From NCBI RefSeq assembly GCF_900188205.1, contig NZ_FZOH01000006.1, positions 124,001-188,000 of the forward strand: 64,000 nucleotides of DNA, read 5' to 3'. The stretch comes from Geodermatophilus saharensis (GTDB lineage: Bacteria > Actinomycetota > Actinomycetes > Mycobacteriales > Geodermatophilaceae). A program made the position numbers and the translations under genes. A model generated the notes under the pieces. The model ran no database searches, had not been told where the DNA came from, and worked only from the letters and a program-made list of their open reading frames with translations. Positions 26,977 through 36,302 of the stretch are shown in pieces (position 1 is the stretch's first letter; each line of letters opens with the position of its first letter).

Positions 26977-27564
26977 TCAGGCGGTCCACAGCGCGTGCAC
27001 GGCGTGCGGGACCAGCCGCTCGCGGCCCTCGAGGGCGGTCAGCTCGACGACCACCGACACCGCGGTGACCACGCCGCCGAGCTCCTCCACCAGCGCGACC
27101 GACGCCGCCAGCGTGCCACCGGTGGCCAGCACGTCGTCGACCAGCAGCACCCGCTGCCCGCGCCGCAGCGAGTCGGTGTGCATCTCGACGGTGGCGGTGC
27201 CGTACTCCAGCGCGTAGTCGGCGCGGACGCACTCGCGCGGCAGCTTGCCGGCCTTGCGCACCGGCACCACGCCGACGCCGGCCCGCAGCGCCACCGCCGC
27301 GGCGAGCAGGAAGCCGCGGGCCTCGACGCCGACCACGACGTCGAAGCCCGGGTCGCCCGGGACGCCGTCGTCGGCGTGCGCCACCGCGGCCGCCCGCGGG
27401 TCCTCCAGCGCCGGCGCGGCCAGGCCCTCGACCACCCGGCGGAAGGCCGGTCCGTCGGCGAAGACCGGCGTCAGGTCCCGGAAGAGGACCCCCGGGTTCG
27501 GGAAGTCCGGGACGTCGACGGACAGCCCGGCGATGAGCTCGTCGAGCGGCTCGGTACCGGTCAC
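26977..27564 (-). CDS. apt: Adenine phosphoribosyltransferase
   Basis: A 195-residue type I phosphoribosyltransferase making AMP from adenine and PRPP. It shows DFPNPGVLFRDLTPVFAD near the N-terminus, VVGVEARGFLLA, and the PRPP-binding loop VLLVDDVLATGGTLAA. The GTG at 27564 has GAGGAG upstream and is preferred; another GTG at 27588 overlaps the secF stop but lacks a good ribosome binding site. Both are part of a 24-bp tandem duplication. The apt-secF-secD order is common in actinobacteria. Confidence 0.92.
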   Translation of the reverse strand: MTGTEPLDELIAGLSVDVPDFPNPGVLFRDLTPVFADGPAFRRVVEGLAAPALEDPRAAAVAHADDGVPGDPGFDVVVGVEARGFLLAAAVALRAGVGVVPVRKAGKLPRECVRADYALEYGTATVEMHTDSLRRGQRVLLVDDVLATGGTLAASVALVEELGGVVTAVSVVVELTALEGRERLVPHAVHALWTA

Positions 27565-27609
27565 CGACGCTCCTCGGTCCCGGGTCACCGACGCTTCTTG
27601 GTCCCCGGG
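27561..27609 (-). repeat. 24-bp imperfect tandem duplication at the secF-apt junction
   Basis: Units 27561-27584 and 27585-27609 both begin TCACCGACGC and end in a GGTCC(C)CGGG string on the plus strand. The second unit covers the secF stop and an alternative apt start; the first covers the preferred apt start. The duplication probably arose by slippage and gives apt two candidate GTG starts. Confidence 0.7.
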
Positions 27610-28985
27610 CGCTGCGGGCGCTGACCCGGGCGCGGGGCCGCCGTGGCCCCGTGCGGCCGGCGGGGTACCTCCGGGCCCACCGACGCCGGGGACTCCACCG
27701 CCACGTCGGCCGGCGCGGGACCGAGCGTGTCGACGTCGCGCTCGGCGAGCGCCACCCCGCCCCCCGGCGCGGCCCGGCGGTTGCGCCGGGCGCTGGCCAC
27801 CGGGCCGGCGGCGGCGCGCGCACCGGACCGGGCGGCGGCCGACCGGCGGGCGAGCACCCGGCGGCGCAGCGCCTGCACCCCGGGCTCGCGGTCCTTGAGG
27901 TCGGCGACGATCGGGGTGGCCAGGAAGATCGAGGAGTAGGCGCCGGCGGCGAGGCCGACGAAGAGCACCAGCGCGAGGTCCTTCAGGGTCCCGACGCCGA
28001 GCAGGCCCGCCCCGACGAACAGCAGGCCGGCGACCGGCAGCAGCGCGATCACCGAGGTGTTGATCGAGCGCATGAGGGTCTGGTTGACCGCCAGGTTCGC
28101 CGCCTCCCCCCAGGTCATGCGGGCCGAGCGCTCGAGGTCGCGGGTGTTCTCGTCGACCTTGTCGAAGACGACGACGGTGTCGTAGAGGGAGAACCCGAGG
28201 ATGGTCAGCAGGCCGATGACCGTCGACGGCGTGACCTCGAACCCGATCAGCGAGTACACGCCGGCGGTGACGACGAGGTCGTGCAGCAGGGCGACGATCG
28301 CGCCCACCGCCATCTTCGGCTGGAACCGGATGGCGAGGAACGCGATGACCGCGACGAGGAAGACCGCCAGCGCCAGCAGCGCCTGGTCGGTGATGTCCTG
28401 GCCCCACTCGGCGCTCACCGACTCGGGGCTGACCTGGTCCGGCGCGATCCCCGCGGCGTCGGCGACCGCGTCGACGACCGCGCGCTCGCCGTCGTTGTCG
28501 AGGGCACCGGTGCGCAGCAGGATCGTGTTGCCGCCGACCACCTGGGCCGAGGCGACGTCCGCGCCGGCGTCGGTGGCGGCCTCGCGGACGTCGGCGAGCT
28601 GCTCGGTGCCGCCGGGCAACCGGAAGCTGTTGCCGCCGGCGAAGTCGATGCCGAAGTTGAAGCCGCGGAACAGCATCGAGGCGATGCAGACCAGCACGAG
28701 GACGGCGGTGACCTTGTAGATCAGCCGGCTGCGGCCGACGACGTCGAGGCCTGCCTCGCCGTTGTAGAGCCGGTGCGCCAGCGAGGCCCGGTGCGGCGGG
28801 CGGCGGGTGGCCTCCCCCTCGGCCGGCAGGCCGGCGTCGGCGAGCGCCTCGTCGTCGGCGGCCGCGGCGGCGTCCTCGACGGCGTCGGCACCGGCGGCGC
28901 GGGCCTCGTCGGCCTCGGTGCCGACCGGCACCTCGTCGTCGCGGGTGGTGTCCCCGCGGACGTCGCGGTCCTGCTGGCGGCTCAT
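27585..28985 (-). CDS. secF: Protein translocase subunit SecF
   Basis: A 466-residue membrane protein of the RND-like SecDF complex that uses the proton gradient to help secreted proteins across the membrane. Six transmembrane helices are visible from residue 95, with the first followed by the conserved FNFGIDFAGG. The N-terminal 90 residues are an unusually long acidic, Ala-rich extension, and the C-terminus is a basic Ala/Pro/Arg tail; both are outside the conserved core. ATG overlaps the secD stop (ATGA). Confidence 0.93.
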   Translation of the reverse strand: MSRQQDRDVRGDTTRDDEVPVGTEADEARAAGADAVEDAAAAADDEALADAGLPAEGEATRRPPHRASLAHRLYNGEAGLDVVGRSRLIYKVTAVLVLVCIASMLFRGFNFGIDFAGGNSFRLPGGTEQLADVREAATDAGADVASAQVVGGNTILLRTGALDNDGERAVVDAVADAAGIAPDQVSPESVSAEWGQDITDQALLALAVFLVAVIAFLAIRFQPKMAVGAIVALLHDLVVTAGVYSLIGFEVTPSTVIGLLTILGFSLYDTVVVFDKVDENTRDLERSARMTWGEAANLAVNQTLMRSINTSVIALLPVAGLLFVGAGLLGVGTLKDLALVLFVGLAAGAYSSIFLATPIVADLKDREPGVQALRRRVLARRSAAARSGARAAAGPVASARRNRRAAPGGGVALAERDVDTLGPAPADVAVESPASVGPEVPRRPHGATAAPRPGQRPQRPGTKKRR

Positions 28986-30721
28986 GCCTGGCTCCTGTCC
29001 TGGGACGCGCGGGCACCGCTGCCGGCGCCGCGGCCGGTGCCGCTGCCGGCACCGACCAGCTCGCGGTCGGCGGCGACGACGGGTGCGGCGGAGCGGCGCG
29101 AGCGGTCGACCCGGCCGAGGCCGGAGAAGCGGCTCTGGCCGAAGCTCCGGAAGCGGGCCAGCACCGCCATCAGCGGGTGGGTGAAGAGGAAGACGACGAC
29201 GAGGTCGAGCACCGTGGACAGACCCAGGGTGAACGCGAAGCCCTTCACGTCGCCGATCGCCAGCCAGTAGAGGATCGCCGCGGCGAGGAAGCTGACCGCG
29301 TCGGCCGACAGGATCGTGCGGCGGGCGCGCACCCAGGCCCGCGGCACCGCCGAGCGCAGGCTGCGGCCCTCGCGGATCTCGTCCTTGAGCCGTTCGAAGT
29401 AGACGACGAAGGAGTCGGCCGTGATGCCGATGGACACGATGAACCCGGCGATGCCGGCGAGGCTCAGGGTGAAGCCGATCTCGCGGCCGAGCAGCACCAG
29501 GCTGGCGTAGACGACGACCGCCGACAGCAGCAGGCTGGCGATCATCACCAGGCCGAGCAGCCGGTAGTAGACCAGCGCGTAGACGAACACCAGGGCGACA
29601 CCGATGGCCCCGGCGATCAGCCCGGCCCGCAGCTGCTCGGCGCCGAGCTCGGTGGAGATCGACTGCGCGGTGGCCTGGGTGAAGGTCAGCGGCAGCGCGC
29701 CGTAGCGCAGCTGGTTGGCCAGCTCCTCGGCGCTCTGCTGGTCGAACGAGCCGGTGATGGTGGTCTGCCCGTTGATGGCGCCCTGGACGGTGGGCGCGGA
29801 GACCACGCGGCCGTCGAGGGTGAACGCCACGTTCTTGCCGACGTTGGCGGCGGTGTACTCCGCCCAGGTGGCCCGGCCCTCGCTGTTGAAGTCGAGCAGG
29901 ACGACCCACTCACCGGTGGTCGGCTGGGTGCCGGCCGAGGCGTCGGCGATCTCGGTGCCCTCGATGATCGTCGGGCCGAGGAGGTACTTCTGCGTGCCGT
30001 CCTCGCTGCAGGCGGCGACGTGGTCGTCGGGGCGGGCCACCTCGCTGGTGACGTCGTCGGGCGAGCAGGTCAGCGTGGCGTACTCCGCCGCCGCCTCCTC
30101 CTGCGTCACGGCCGGCCGGTCGGGGTCGAGCGCCGGGTCGCTGATCGCGCCGTCGGACGACGTGGAGCCCGCCGCCGAGTCGGTGGGCGCGGCCGAGTCG
30201 GTGGGCGCGGCCGAGTCGGTGGGCGCGGCCAAGTCGGTGGGCGCGGCCGAGTCGCTCGGCGCGGCCGAGTCGCTCGGCGCGGCGGCGTCGCTCGGCGTGG
30301 CGCCGTCGGTGGGCGCCGCGGGGTCGGTGGTCTCGGCGAGGACCGCCGGCTCCGGGCCGGTGATCACCGGCCGGAACCGCAGCTGCGCCGTCTGGCCCAG
30401 CTCGCGCGCCTGCTCGCCGTCGTCACCGGGGACGGAGATGACGATGTTCGACTCGCCCTCGGTGACCACCTCGGCCTCGGCCACGCCGAGGCCGTTGACC
30501 CGCTGCTCGATGATCTGGCGGGCGAGCTCGAGGTCCTCGGGCGCGGGGGCCTGGCCGTCGGGGGTGCGGGCGGTCAGCGTCACCGTCGTGCCGCCGCGCA
30601 GGTCGAGCCCGAGCTGCGGCGTGCGGTCGGTGCCGGTGAGGAAGATCAGGCCGTACATGACGGCCACGATCAGGACGAACGCGCCGAAGTACCGGCTCGC
30701 GGGCAGGGCGCGGTTGGCCAC
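28982..30721 (-). CDS. secD: Protein translocase subunit SecD
   Basis: A 579-residue partner of SecF. After the first transmembrane helix comes the conserved GLDLRGGTTVTL, then a periplasm-facing domain and five further helices containing LRAGLIAGAIGVALVFVYAL and SIGITADSFVVYFERLKDE. Between the two halves of the external domain lies a low-complexity Asp-Ser-Ala-Ala-Pro-Thr tandem repeat at about residues 136-182. It is first in the secD-secF pair; yajC ends upstream and is also on this strand. GTG start. Confidence 0.93.
   Translation of the reverse strand: MANRALPASRYFGAFVLIVAVMYGLIFLTGTDRTPQLGLDLRGGTTVTLTARTPDGQAPAPEDLELARQIIEQRVNGLGVAEAEVVTEGESNIVISVPGDDGEQARELGQTAQLRFRPVITGPEPAVLAETTDPAAPTDGATPSDAAAPSDSAAPSDSAAPTDLAAPTDSAAPTDSAAPTDSAAGSTSSDGAISDPALDPDRPAVTQEEAAAEYATLTCSPDDVTSEVARPDDHVAACSEDGTQKYLLGPTIIEGTEIADASAGTQPTTGEWVVLLDFNSEGRATWAEYTAANVGKNVAFTLDGRVVSAPTVQGAINGQTTITGSFDQQSAEELANQLRYGALPLTFTQATAQSISTELGAEQLRAGLIAGAIGVALVFVYALVYYRLLGLVMIASLLLSAVVVYASLVLLGREIGFTLSLAGIAGFIVSIGITADSFVVYFERLKDEIREGRSLRSAVPRAWVRARRTILSADAVSFLAAAILYWLAIGDVKGFAFTLGLSTVLDLVVVFLFTHPLMAVLARFRSFGQSRFSGLGRVDRSRRSAAPVVAADRELVGAGSGTGRGAGSGARASQDRSQA
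30175..30316 (-). repeat. 18-bp tandem repeat inside secD
   Basis: The 18-bp unit, GTCGGTGGGCGCGGCCGA on the plus strand, recurs about seven to eight times with drift and encodes Asp-Ser-Ala-Ala-Pro-Thr hexads in the external domain of SecD. It keeps frame, so expansion or contraction would change only linker length. Confidence 0.85.
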
Positions 30722-30732
30722 CGGACGCCCCG

Positions 30733-31119
30733 TCAGAGGGTCTTGCCGGTGGAGCCGTCACCGCGCCGGTCGTCCCGCGCGGTCTCGTCCACCGCGGGGT
30801 CGACCACCGGGTCGACCGCCGGGTCCACCACCGTCTCCCCGGCGACGACCGGGCCGGCGACCCCGCCGGCCGGTGGGCGCACCTGCAGGACCGCCTGGCG
30901 CGCGTAGGTGACGACGACGCCCGGGGCAATCTCGACCCGGACGGTCTCCGGGTCGCCGAGGCCCGCCACGGTGCCGTGGACACCCCCGGCCATGATCACC
31001 GGGACGCCGATCGCCAGCGCCGACTGCGTCTGGGTCTGCTGGCGCTTGCGGGCGCGCGCCGGCAGCACCACCAGGGCCACGAAGGCCAGCACGAGCAGGA
31101 GCAGGGGGAACAGTTCCAC
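30733..31119 (-). CDS. yajC: Preprotein translocase accessory subunit YajC
   Basis: A 128-residue single-pass membrane protein: an N-terminal hydrophobic helix (about 2-20), a basic stretch RARKRQQ, and a small soluble domain with VPVIMAGGVHGTVAGLGD. The C-terminus carries Val-Asp-Pro repeats of low complexity. YajC associates with SecDF. It precedes secD by 11 nt. GTG start. Confidence 0.88.
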   Translation of the reverse strand: MELFPLLLLVLAFVALVVLPARARKRQQTQTQSALAIGVPVIMAGGVHGTVAGLGDPETVRVEIAPGVVVTYARQAVLQVRPPAGGVAGPVVAGETVVDPAVDPVVDPAVDETARDDRRGDGSTGKTL

Positions 31120-31292
31120 GACGGTGGTGCCTCTCTACCGCGCCGGGTGCACGCGGTCGGTGCGGCCCGGGTAGGGACCGCTCGGGTACGTCGGTCGAGG
31201 CGCGCGGGGCCGGCCCCCGCCGACACCGGGTCGCGGAGCCGGGACCCGAACGGCCCGGCGAGGGGCCGACTTGCGCGCCAGCGCCGCTCAGT

Positions 31293-32417
31293 CTAGGCGT
31301 CGAAGAGCGGTTCCGACGACGAACCCGGGTCACGCGCGGCGCCCGTGCTCCCTCCGAGGGGGATCCCGCCGCGCGGCAGCGGGCGGCCGAGGTGCCGCCA
31401 GGCGGCCTCGGTGGCCACCCGCCCGCGGGGCGTGCGGGCCAGCAGCCCAGCGCGCACCAGGAACGGCTCGCACACCTCCTCGACGGTGTGCGGCTCCTCC
31501 CCCACCGCGACGGCCAGCGTGCTGACGCCCACCGGCCCGCCGGAGAACTTGGTGACGAGCGCGTCGAGGACCTCGCGGTCGAGCCGGTCGAGGCCGAGCT
31601 CGTCGACGTCGTAGAGCGCGAGCGCGGCCCGCGCGACCGCGCGGGTCACCCGCCCGTCGGCCTCGACCTCGGCGTAGTCGCGCACCCGGCGCAGCAGCCG
31701 GTTGGCGATGCGCGGGGTGCCCCGGGAGCGGCGGGCGATCTCGGCCGAGCCGTCGTCGGTGAGCTCGACGCCGAGCAGGTCGGCGCTGCGGGCGAGCACC
31801 TGCTGCAGCTCGGCGGGCTCGTAGAACTCCATCTGCCCGACGAAGCCGAACCGGTCGCGCAGCGGACCGGTGAGCAGGCCCGCCCGCGTGGTCGCCCCCA
31901 CGAGGGTGAACGGGCTGATCTCCAGGGGGATGGCCGTGGCGCCGGGCCCCTTGCCGACGACGACGTCGACCCGGAAGTCCTCCATCGCCATGTACAGCAG
32001 TTCCTCGGCCGGCCGGGCGATGCGGTGGATCTCGTCGATGAACAGCACGTCACCGGGGCCGAGGTTGGACAGCATCGCGGCGAGGTCGCCGGAGCGCTCG
32101 ATCGCCGGGCCGCTGGTGATCTTCACCGAGGTGCCGAGCTCGGAGCCGATGATCAGGGCGAGGCTCGTCTTGCCCAGGCCGGGCGGGCCCGACAGCAGCA
32201 CGTGGTCCGGCGGCCGGCCGCGGCGCTTGGCGCCCTCCAGGACCAGCGCGAGCTGGCGGGCGACCTTGGGCTGGCCGATGAAGTCGGGCAGCGAGTGCGG
32301 CCGCAGCGCCGACTCGACCACCCGCTCCTCGTCACCGGCCTGCGGCGAGACGCCGTACTCGCGCCCCAGCCCGGTCTCCACCTCACCGGTCAGCGACCGG
32401 TCGAACGGCGCGCTCAC
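31293..32417 (-). CDS. ruvB: Holliday junction ATP-dependent DNA helicase RuvB
   Basis: A 374-residue AAA+ motor that drives branch migration with RuvA. Walker [10 protein letters not shown], Walker B DEIHR, sensor region [20 protein letters not shown] and a C-terminal winged-helix domain are all visible. The last 15-20 residues are a non-conserved tail. GTG start overlaps the ruvA stop (GTGA). Confidence 0.95.
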   Translation of the reverse strand: MSAPFDRSLTGEVETGLGREYGVSPQAGDEERVVESALRPHSLPDFIGQPKVARQLALVLEGAKRRGRPPDHVLLSGPPGLGKTSLALIIGSELGTSVKITSGPAIERSGDLAAMLSNLGPGDVLFIDEIHRIARPAEELLYMAMEDFRVDVVVGKGPGATAIPLEISPFTLVGATTRAGLLTGPLRDRFGFVGQMEFYEPAELQQVLARSADLLGVELTDDGSAEIARRSRGTPRIANRLLRRVRDYAEVEADGRVTRAVARAALALYDVDELGLDRLDREVLDALVTKFSGGPVGVSTLAVAVGEEPHTVEEVCEPFLVRAGLLARTPRGRVATEAAWRHLGRPLPRGGIPLGGSTGAARDPGSSSEPLFDA

Positions 32418-33055
32418 GGCCGGCCCAGCAGCTGCAGCGCCTGGCGCAGCAGCAGCGCGACGTCGACCCGGCCGGTGCCGGTCAGCTGCTCGTCGGCGAC
32501 CGGCGCGAGCGCGGTGACCGCGGTGTCGGCCTCGCGGCCGGACCAGCCCAGGCCGACCAGGGCGGCGGTGAGCTGGTCGCGCCACGGCGCCACCGGGGCG
32601 ACGGGAGCGCCCCCGCCGGCCGGCATCGGGCCGTCGAGCTGGGTGTCCGACGTGGTGGAGCCCAGCCGGTCGCGCAGCTCCAGGATCAGCCGCTCGGCGC
32701 CCTTCTTGCCGATGCCGGGCACCTGCATCAGCGCCTTGACGTCGGCCATCGACACCGCGCGGCGCACCTCCCGCGGCGGGTGGATGGCCAGCACCGCCTG
32801 CGCGAGCCGCGGGCCGACGCCGTTGGCGGTCTGCAGCAGCTCGAACAGCTGGCGCTCGTCGTCGTCGGCGAAGCCGTAGAGGGTGAGGGAGTCCTCGCGC
32901 ACGACCAGGCTGGTGGCCAGCCGCGCCTGCTCCCCCACCGTCAGCCGGGCGATGGTGCCGGGGGTGCACTGCACCGCCAGCCCGACGCCGCCGACCTCGA
33001 CCACCGCACCCTCCGGGCCCACGGCGGCCACCCGGCCGTTCACCGAGGCGATCAC
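32414..33055 (-). CDS. ruvA: Holliday junction branch migration complex subunit RuvA
   Basis: A 213-residue junction-binding protein: an N-terminal OB domain (1-65), central helix-hairpin-helix motifs ([19 protein letters not shown] and [16 protein letters not shown]), a flexible Gly/Pro linker, and the C-terminal domain III that contacts RuvB. GTG start overlaps the ruvC stop, so ruvC-ruvA-ruvB are translationally coupled. Confidence 0.94.
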   Translation of the reverse strand: MIASVNGRVAAVGPEGAVVEVGGVGLAVQCTPGTIARLTVGEQARLATSLVVREDSLTLYGFADDDERQLFELLQTANGVGPRLAQAVLAIHPPREVRRAVSMADVKALMQVPGIGKKGAERLILELRDRLGSTTSDTQLDGPMPAGGGAPVAPVAPWRDQLTAALVGLGWSGREADTAVTALAPVADEQLTGTGRVDVALLLRQALQLLGRP

Positions 33056-33618
33056 CGCGACACCCCCTGCCAGCGCGGCAGCGTGCGCTGCACCACCGGC
33101 GCGCCGATGCCGCCGGCGATGGCGGCGCTGCGCAGCCGCTGCTGCGCCGGGCCGCGCCACACGTGGCAGACCGCCAGCGCCAGCGCGTCGGCGGCGTCGG
33201 CCGGCTTGGGGGCGGCCGACAGGCCCAGCACCCGGGTGACCATGAGGGTGACCTGCTCCTTGTCCGCGCGGCCGTTGCCGGAGATGGCCGCCTTGACCTC
33301 GCTGGGCGTGTGCCAGGCGACCGGCCGGTCGGCCTGCGCCGCGGCCAGCGCCGCGACCCCGGCCGCCTGGGCGGTGCCGGTGGCGGTGCCCTTGTTGTTC
33401 TGGGTGAAGACCCGCTCGATGGCGACGACGTCGGGCCGGTGCTCGCGCAGCAGCGCGGTCACCTGGGTGTGCAGCTCCAGCAGCCGCAGCTCCAGGTCCA
33501 GGTCGGCGGAGCTGCGGATCACGCCCACCCCGACGGCCTGCGGTCGGGCGCCGGGGCGGCCGTCGACCACGCCCCACCCGCACCGGGTCAGCCCCGGGTC
33601 GATGCCGAGCACCCGCAC
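33052..33618 (-). CDS. ruvC: Crossover junction endodeoxyribonuclease RuvC
   Basis: A 188-residue Holliday junction resolvase. Catalytic acids are visible in the RNase H-like fold: Asp in [12 protein letters not shown], Glu in VVAIERVF and Asp pairs in [14 protein letters not shown]. The GTG at 33618 has GGGAGG 5 nt upstream and gives the standard N-terminus. First gene of ruvCAB; dispersed repeat copy B separates it from yebC. Confidence 0.94.
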   Translation of the reverse strand: MRVLGIDPGLTRCGWGVVDGRPGARPQAVGVGVIRSSADLDLELRLLELHTQVTALLREHRPDVVAIERVFTQNNKGTATGTAQAAGVAALAAAQADRPVAWHTPSEVKAAISGNGRADKEQVTLMVTRVLGLSAAPKPADAADALALAVCHVWRGPAQQRLRSAAIAGGIGAPVVQRTLPRWQGVSR

Positions 33619-33702
33619 CTGCGCCTCCCGATGCCGAACTGGTGTTCGACCGAGGCTAACCGTCGCGGCCGGTGATCGGGGGCGACACGCCCACCTGGTG
33701 AC

Positions 33703-33771
33703 GTGCTGGAACGGCCCCCTCGCAGGGACCCGCACCGAGCGGAGCGAGGTGTGGGGGCGAGGGGGTCCTTC
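33703..33771. repeat. Dispersed palindromic repeat, copy B
   Basis: A roughly 69-bp relative of copy A with the same ends (GTGCTGGAACGGCCCCCTC ... GAGGGGGTCCTTC). It sits 1 nt beyond the yebC stop. Its middle includes CGAGCGGAGCGAGG. Probably ends yebC transcription before ruvC. Confidence 0.7.
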
Positions 33772-33772
33772 C

Positions 33773-34525
33773 TCAGCCGACCTTCTCGAGCACCTCGTCG
33801 GACACGTCGTAGTTGGCGTACACGTTCTGCACGTCGTCGCAGTCCTCGAGGGCGTCGATGAGGCGGAACACCTTGCCGGCGCCCTCCTCGTCGAGCTCGA
33901 CGGTGACGCTGGGGACGAAGCCGGCCTCGGCGGAGTCGTAGTCGATGCCGGCGTCCTGCAGGGCGGTGCGCACGGCCACCAGGTCGGTGGGCTCGCTGAC
34001 CACCTCGAGGGTGTCGCCGAGGTCGCGGACCTCCTCGGCGCCGGCGTCGAGGACGGCCAGCAGCACGCTGTCCTCGTCGACGCCGTCGGACTTGGGGACG
34101 ACGACGACGCCCTTGCGGCTGAACAGGTAGGACACCGAGCCCGGGTCGGCCATGGAGCCGCCGTTGCGGGTCATCGCGGTGCGCACCTCGGAGGCCGCGC
34201 GGTTGCGGTTGTCGGTCAGGCACTCGACGAGGACCGCGACGCCGCCGGCCGCGTAGCCCTCGTAGGTGATGTTCTGGTAGTCCGCCCCGCCGGCCTCGGC
34301 GCCCGAGCCGCGCTTGACCGCGCGGTCGATGTTGTCGTTGGGGACCGAGGACTTCTTCGCCTTCTGGATGGCGTCGTAGAGCGTCGGGTTGCCCGCGGGG
34401 TCACCGCCGCCGGTCCGGGCCGCGACCTCGATGTTCTTGATCAGCTTGGCGAACAGCTTGCCGCGCTTGGCGTCGATCGCGGCCTTCTTGTGCTTGGTGG
34501 TCGCCCACTTGGAATGGCCGCTCAC
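33773..34525 (-). CDS. yebC: YebC/PmpR-family protein (TACO1-like)
   Basis: A 250-residue protein starting [20 protein letters not shown], the invariant family N-terminus, followed by the Lys-rich [13 protein letters not shown] and the three-domain acidic core. Family members are described as DNA-binding regulators, and more recently as factors that relieve ribosome stalling at proline-rich sequences; which applies here is not shown. GTG start with AGGAGG upstream. In many genomes the gene lies near ruvC, as here. Confidence 0.93.
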   Translation of the reverse strand: MSGHSKWATTKHKKAAIDAKRGKLFAKLIKNIEVAARTGGGDPAGNPTLYDAIQKAKKSSVPNDNIDRAVKRGSGAEAGGADYQNITYEGYAAGGVAVLVECLTDNRNRAASEVRTAMTRNGGSMADPGSVSYLFSRKGVVVVPKSDGVDEDSVLLAVLDAGAEEVRDLGDTLEVVSEPTDLVAVRTALQDAGIDYDSAEAGFVPSVTVELDEEGAGKVFRLIDALEDCDDVQNVYANYDVSDEVLEKVG

Positions 34526-34612
34526 GGCTGTCCTCCTCGTCCGGGCGCCCGGCACCGGCACCCGGGCGCACCCGCCGATCCTACCGGCGCCGGCCGCGGG
34601 GCCCGTCCGCCC

Positions 34613-35728
34613 TCAGGGTCCGGCCGCCCGCCGCGAGCTCCAGGTCAGCAGCCGTTCCAGCGGGCCGCGGCCCAGCTGCCAGCGCCACACCGACGCCAGC
34701 AGCACGGCGGTGAGGCTGAAGCGCGCCCACTGCCCCCAGCTCTGTCCGTAGCCGACGTCGAGCACCGCGATGGCCACGATCTGGGCGGTGTAGACCGACA
34801 GCGCCAGCGCGCCCACCGACGCCAGCGGCCAGGTCAGGCGCGGCAGCAGGTCGGCGAGGACCAGGCACAGCCCGATGACGGCCACCGCGACCCCGCCGGA
34901 GCCGACCACCTCGAACGTCGTGGCGCTGTGCGGCTGGGCACCGGCGAGCCACGCGGGGTCCCAGTCCCCCGGGACGCCGAAGCCGTCCTCGATCCCGGCC
35001 AGCCGCTGCCCGGGCGCGAGCGCCCGGGTGCTCAGCAGGCCGCCCGCGTAGCCCAGGACCGCCGCGGCCGTCCCGCCGGCGAGCAGGCCGGCCCGCACCC
35101 GGGCGGCGCCGAGGTCGAGCCGGCCGACCGCGAGCCCGGCCAGGACGAAGGCCAGCCAGACAGCGGCCGGGTAGTAGCCGGTGAACAGCAGGAACGCGAA
35201 GGCGTTGCCCTCCTCGCCCCGCTCGGTGGCGTACCGCCCGACCGCCAGCGCCAGCGGGGGACCGACGAGGGCGACGACGGCCGCGGCCGACAGCAGGCGC
35301 GCCGGCGACCAGCGCAGGAACGGCAGGGCGAGCACGAACAGCACCGCGTAGACGCCGAGGACGATCGCGACGAAGGTGTCGAGCAGCTCCAGGACGCCGC
35401 CGACGGCGAACACCCACGCGGCGCGGACGAGGACGCGCGTGCGGGCGCGGGCCAGCTCCGCCCCGGACGCCGGGGTGCGGCCCCCGGACAGCAGGGCGAC
35501 GGAGACCCCGGCCAGCGTGGCGAACAGGATCGACGAGCGGCCGTCGACCACCGCCCGCCAGGTGGCCGGGTCCCAGCCGAGCTCGCCCGTGTCACCCAGG
35601 TGCGCGGCGAACATCCCCAGCACGGCGATCCCGCGGGCGAGGTCGACGCCCCGCAGCCGCCCCCGGGATCCCGCCTCGGGCGCTGCGGGCGCTCGGGTGC
35701 CGCCGACCTCGTCCTGCCGTGCCGTCAC
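34613..35728 (-). CDS. Multipass membrane protein, DUF418/heparan-acetyltransferase-like
   Basis: A 371-residue membrane protein with about ten hydrophobic segments. Its N-terminal RGVDLARGIAVLGMFAAH is the shared signature of the DUF418, DUF1624 and acyltransferase-3-like groups, which are suspected membrane acyl-carrier enzymes. GTG start at 35728. It follows the LemA-like gene by 23 nt in the same direction, in a block of glycolipid genes, so a role in modifying envelope lipids or glycans is possible but not shown. Confidence 0.7.
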   Translation of the reverse strand: MTARQDEVGGTRAPAAPEAGSRGRLRGVDLARGIAVLGMFAAHLGDTGELGWDPATWRAVVDGRSSILFATLAGVSVALLSGGRTPASGAELARARTRVLVRAAWVFAVGGVLELLDTFVAIVLGVYAVLFVLALPFLRWSPARLLSAAAVVALVGPPLALAVGRYATERGEEGNAFAFLLFTGYYPAAVWLAFVLAGLAVGRLDLGAARVRAGLLAGGTAAAVLGYAGGLLSTRALAPGQRLAGIEDGFGVPGDWDPAWLAGAQPHSATTFEVVGSGGVAVAVIGLCLVLADLLPRLTWPLASVGALALSVYTAQIVAIAVLDVGYGQSWGQWARFSLTAVLLASVWRWQLGRGPLERLLTWSSRRAAGP

Positions 35729-35751
35729 CGGGTCGACGCCTCGCCGAGCGC

Positions 35752-36291
35752 TCAGCCGCGAGGGGTGCCGGCGGCGGCCGGGACGGCGTCGAGGCCGTCC
35801 TCGACGTCGAAGAAGCGCGGCAGCGGGCGGTCGGCGTGCAGCCGCAGCAGCCGGGGCAGCCGGCGCAGCCGCAGCAGGTGGGTGTCGCGGACGGCGTCGT
35901 TGTAGAAGCGGCGGGCCAGGGCCATGCGCGCGTCGGCCTCGGCCAGCGCGGCCAGGCACGCCGGCGGGATGCCGGGGACCTCGCGGGGCAGGGCGCGCAG
36001 CTCGCGGCCGAGGGCGTTCTCGGCCAGCTCGCGGTCGCCGGCCAGCGGGTCGTGGGCGTCGTGCGCGGCCGCCTTGAGGCGCGTGGCGCGGTCCTCGCCC
36101 AGCGCGGCGGAGTGGTCGGAGGCCAGGTCGGCGGCGAGCGCCGCGCGCTGCCGCAGCCGGCCGTCGAGGACCGTCCACGCGCGCGCCACCCGGGTCTCCA
36201 GGCGCCGCAGCCGGGTGAGCGTCCAGGCCGTCCACGCCAGCAGGAGCGCGACGACGCCGAGGGCGAGGAGCAGCCAGGCGTCGGGCGTCAT
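35752..36291 (-). CDS. LemA-like membrane-anchored protein
   Basis: A 179-residue protein with one N-terminal transmembrane helix (about 5-25) followed by a helical coiled region. The segment ARRFYNDAVRDTHLLR resembles the LemA motif A-x2-x-YN-x2-V, though the typical LemA start is absent, so it is a divergent member. LemA proteins are anchored with a helical cytoplasmic or external domain of unknown function. It lies 11 nt downstream of pimA, an operon position shared with the DUF418-like gene. Confidence 0.55.
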   Translation of the reverse strand: MTPDAWLLLALGVVALLLAWTAWTLTRLRRLETRVARAWTVLDGRLRQRAALAADLASDHSAALGEDRATRLKAAAHDAHDPLAGDRELAENALGRELRALPREVPGIPPACLAALAEADARMALARRFYNDAVRDTHLLRLRRLPRLLRLHADRPLPRFFDVEDGLDAVPAAAGTPRG

Positions 36292-36302
36292 GCCTGCCCA
36301 CG

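Noticed and set aside
30175-30316. CRISPR array in secD
   Set aside because: The 18-bp units are contiguous with no spacers and encode an in-frame repeat.
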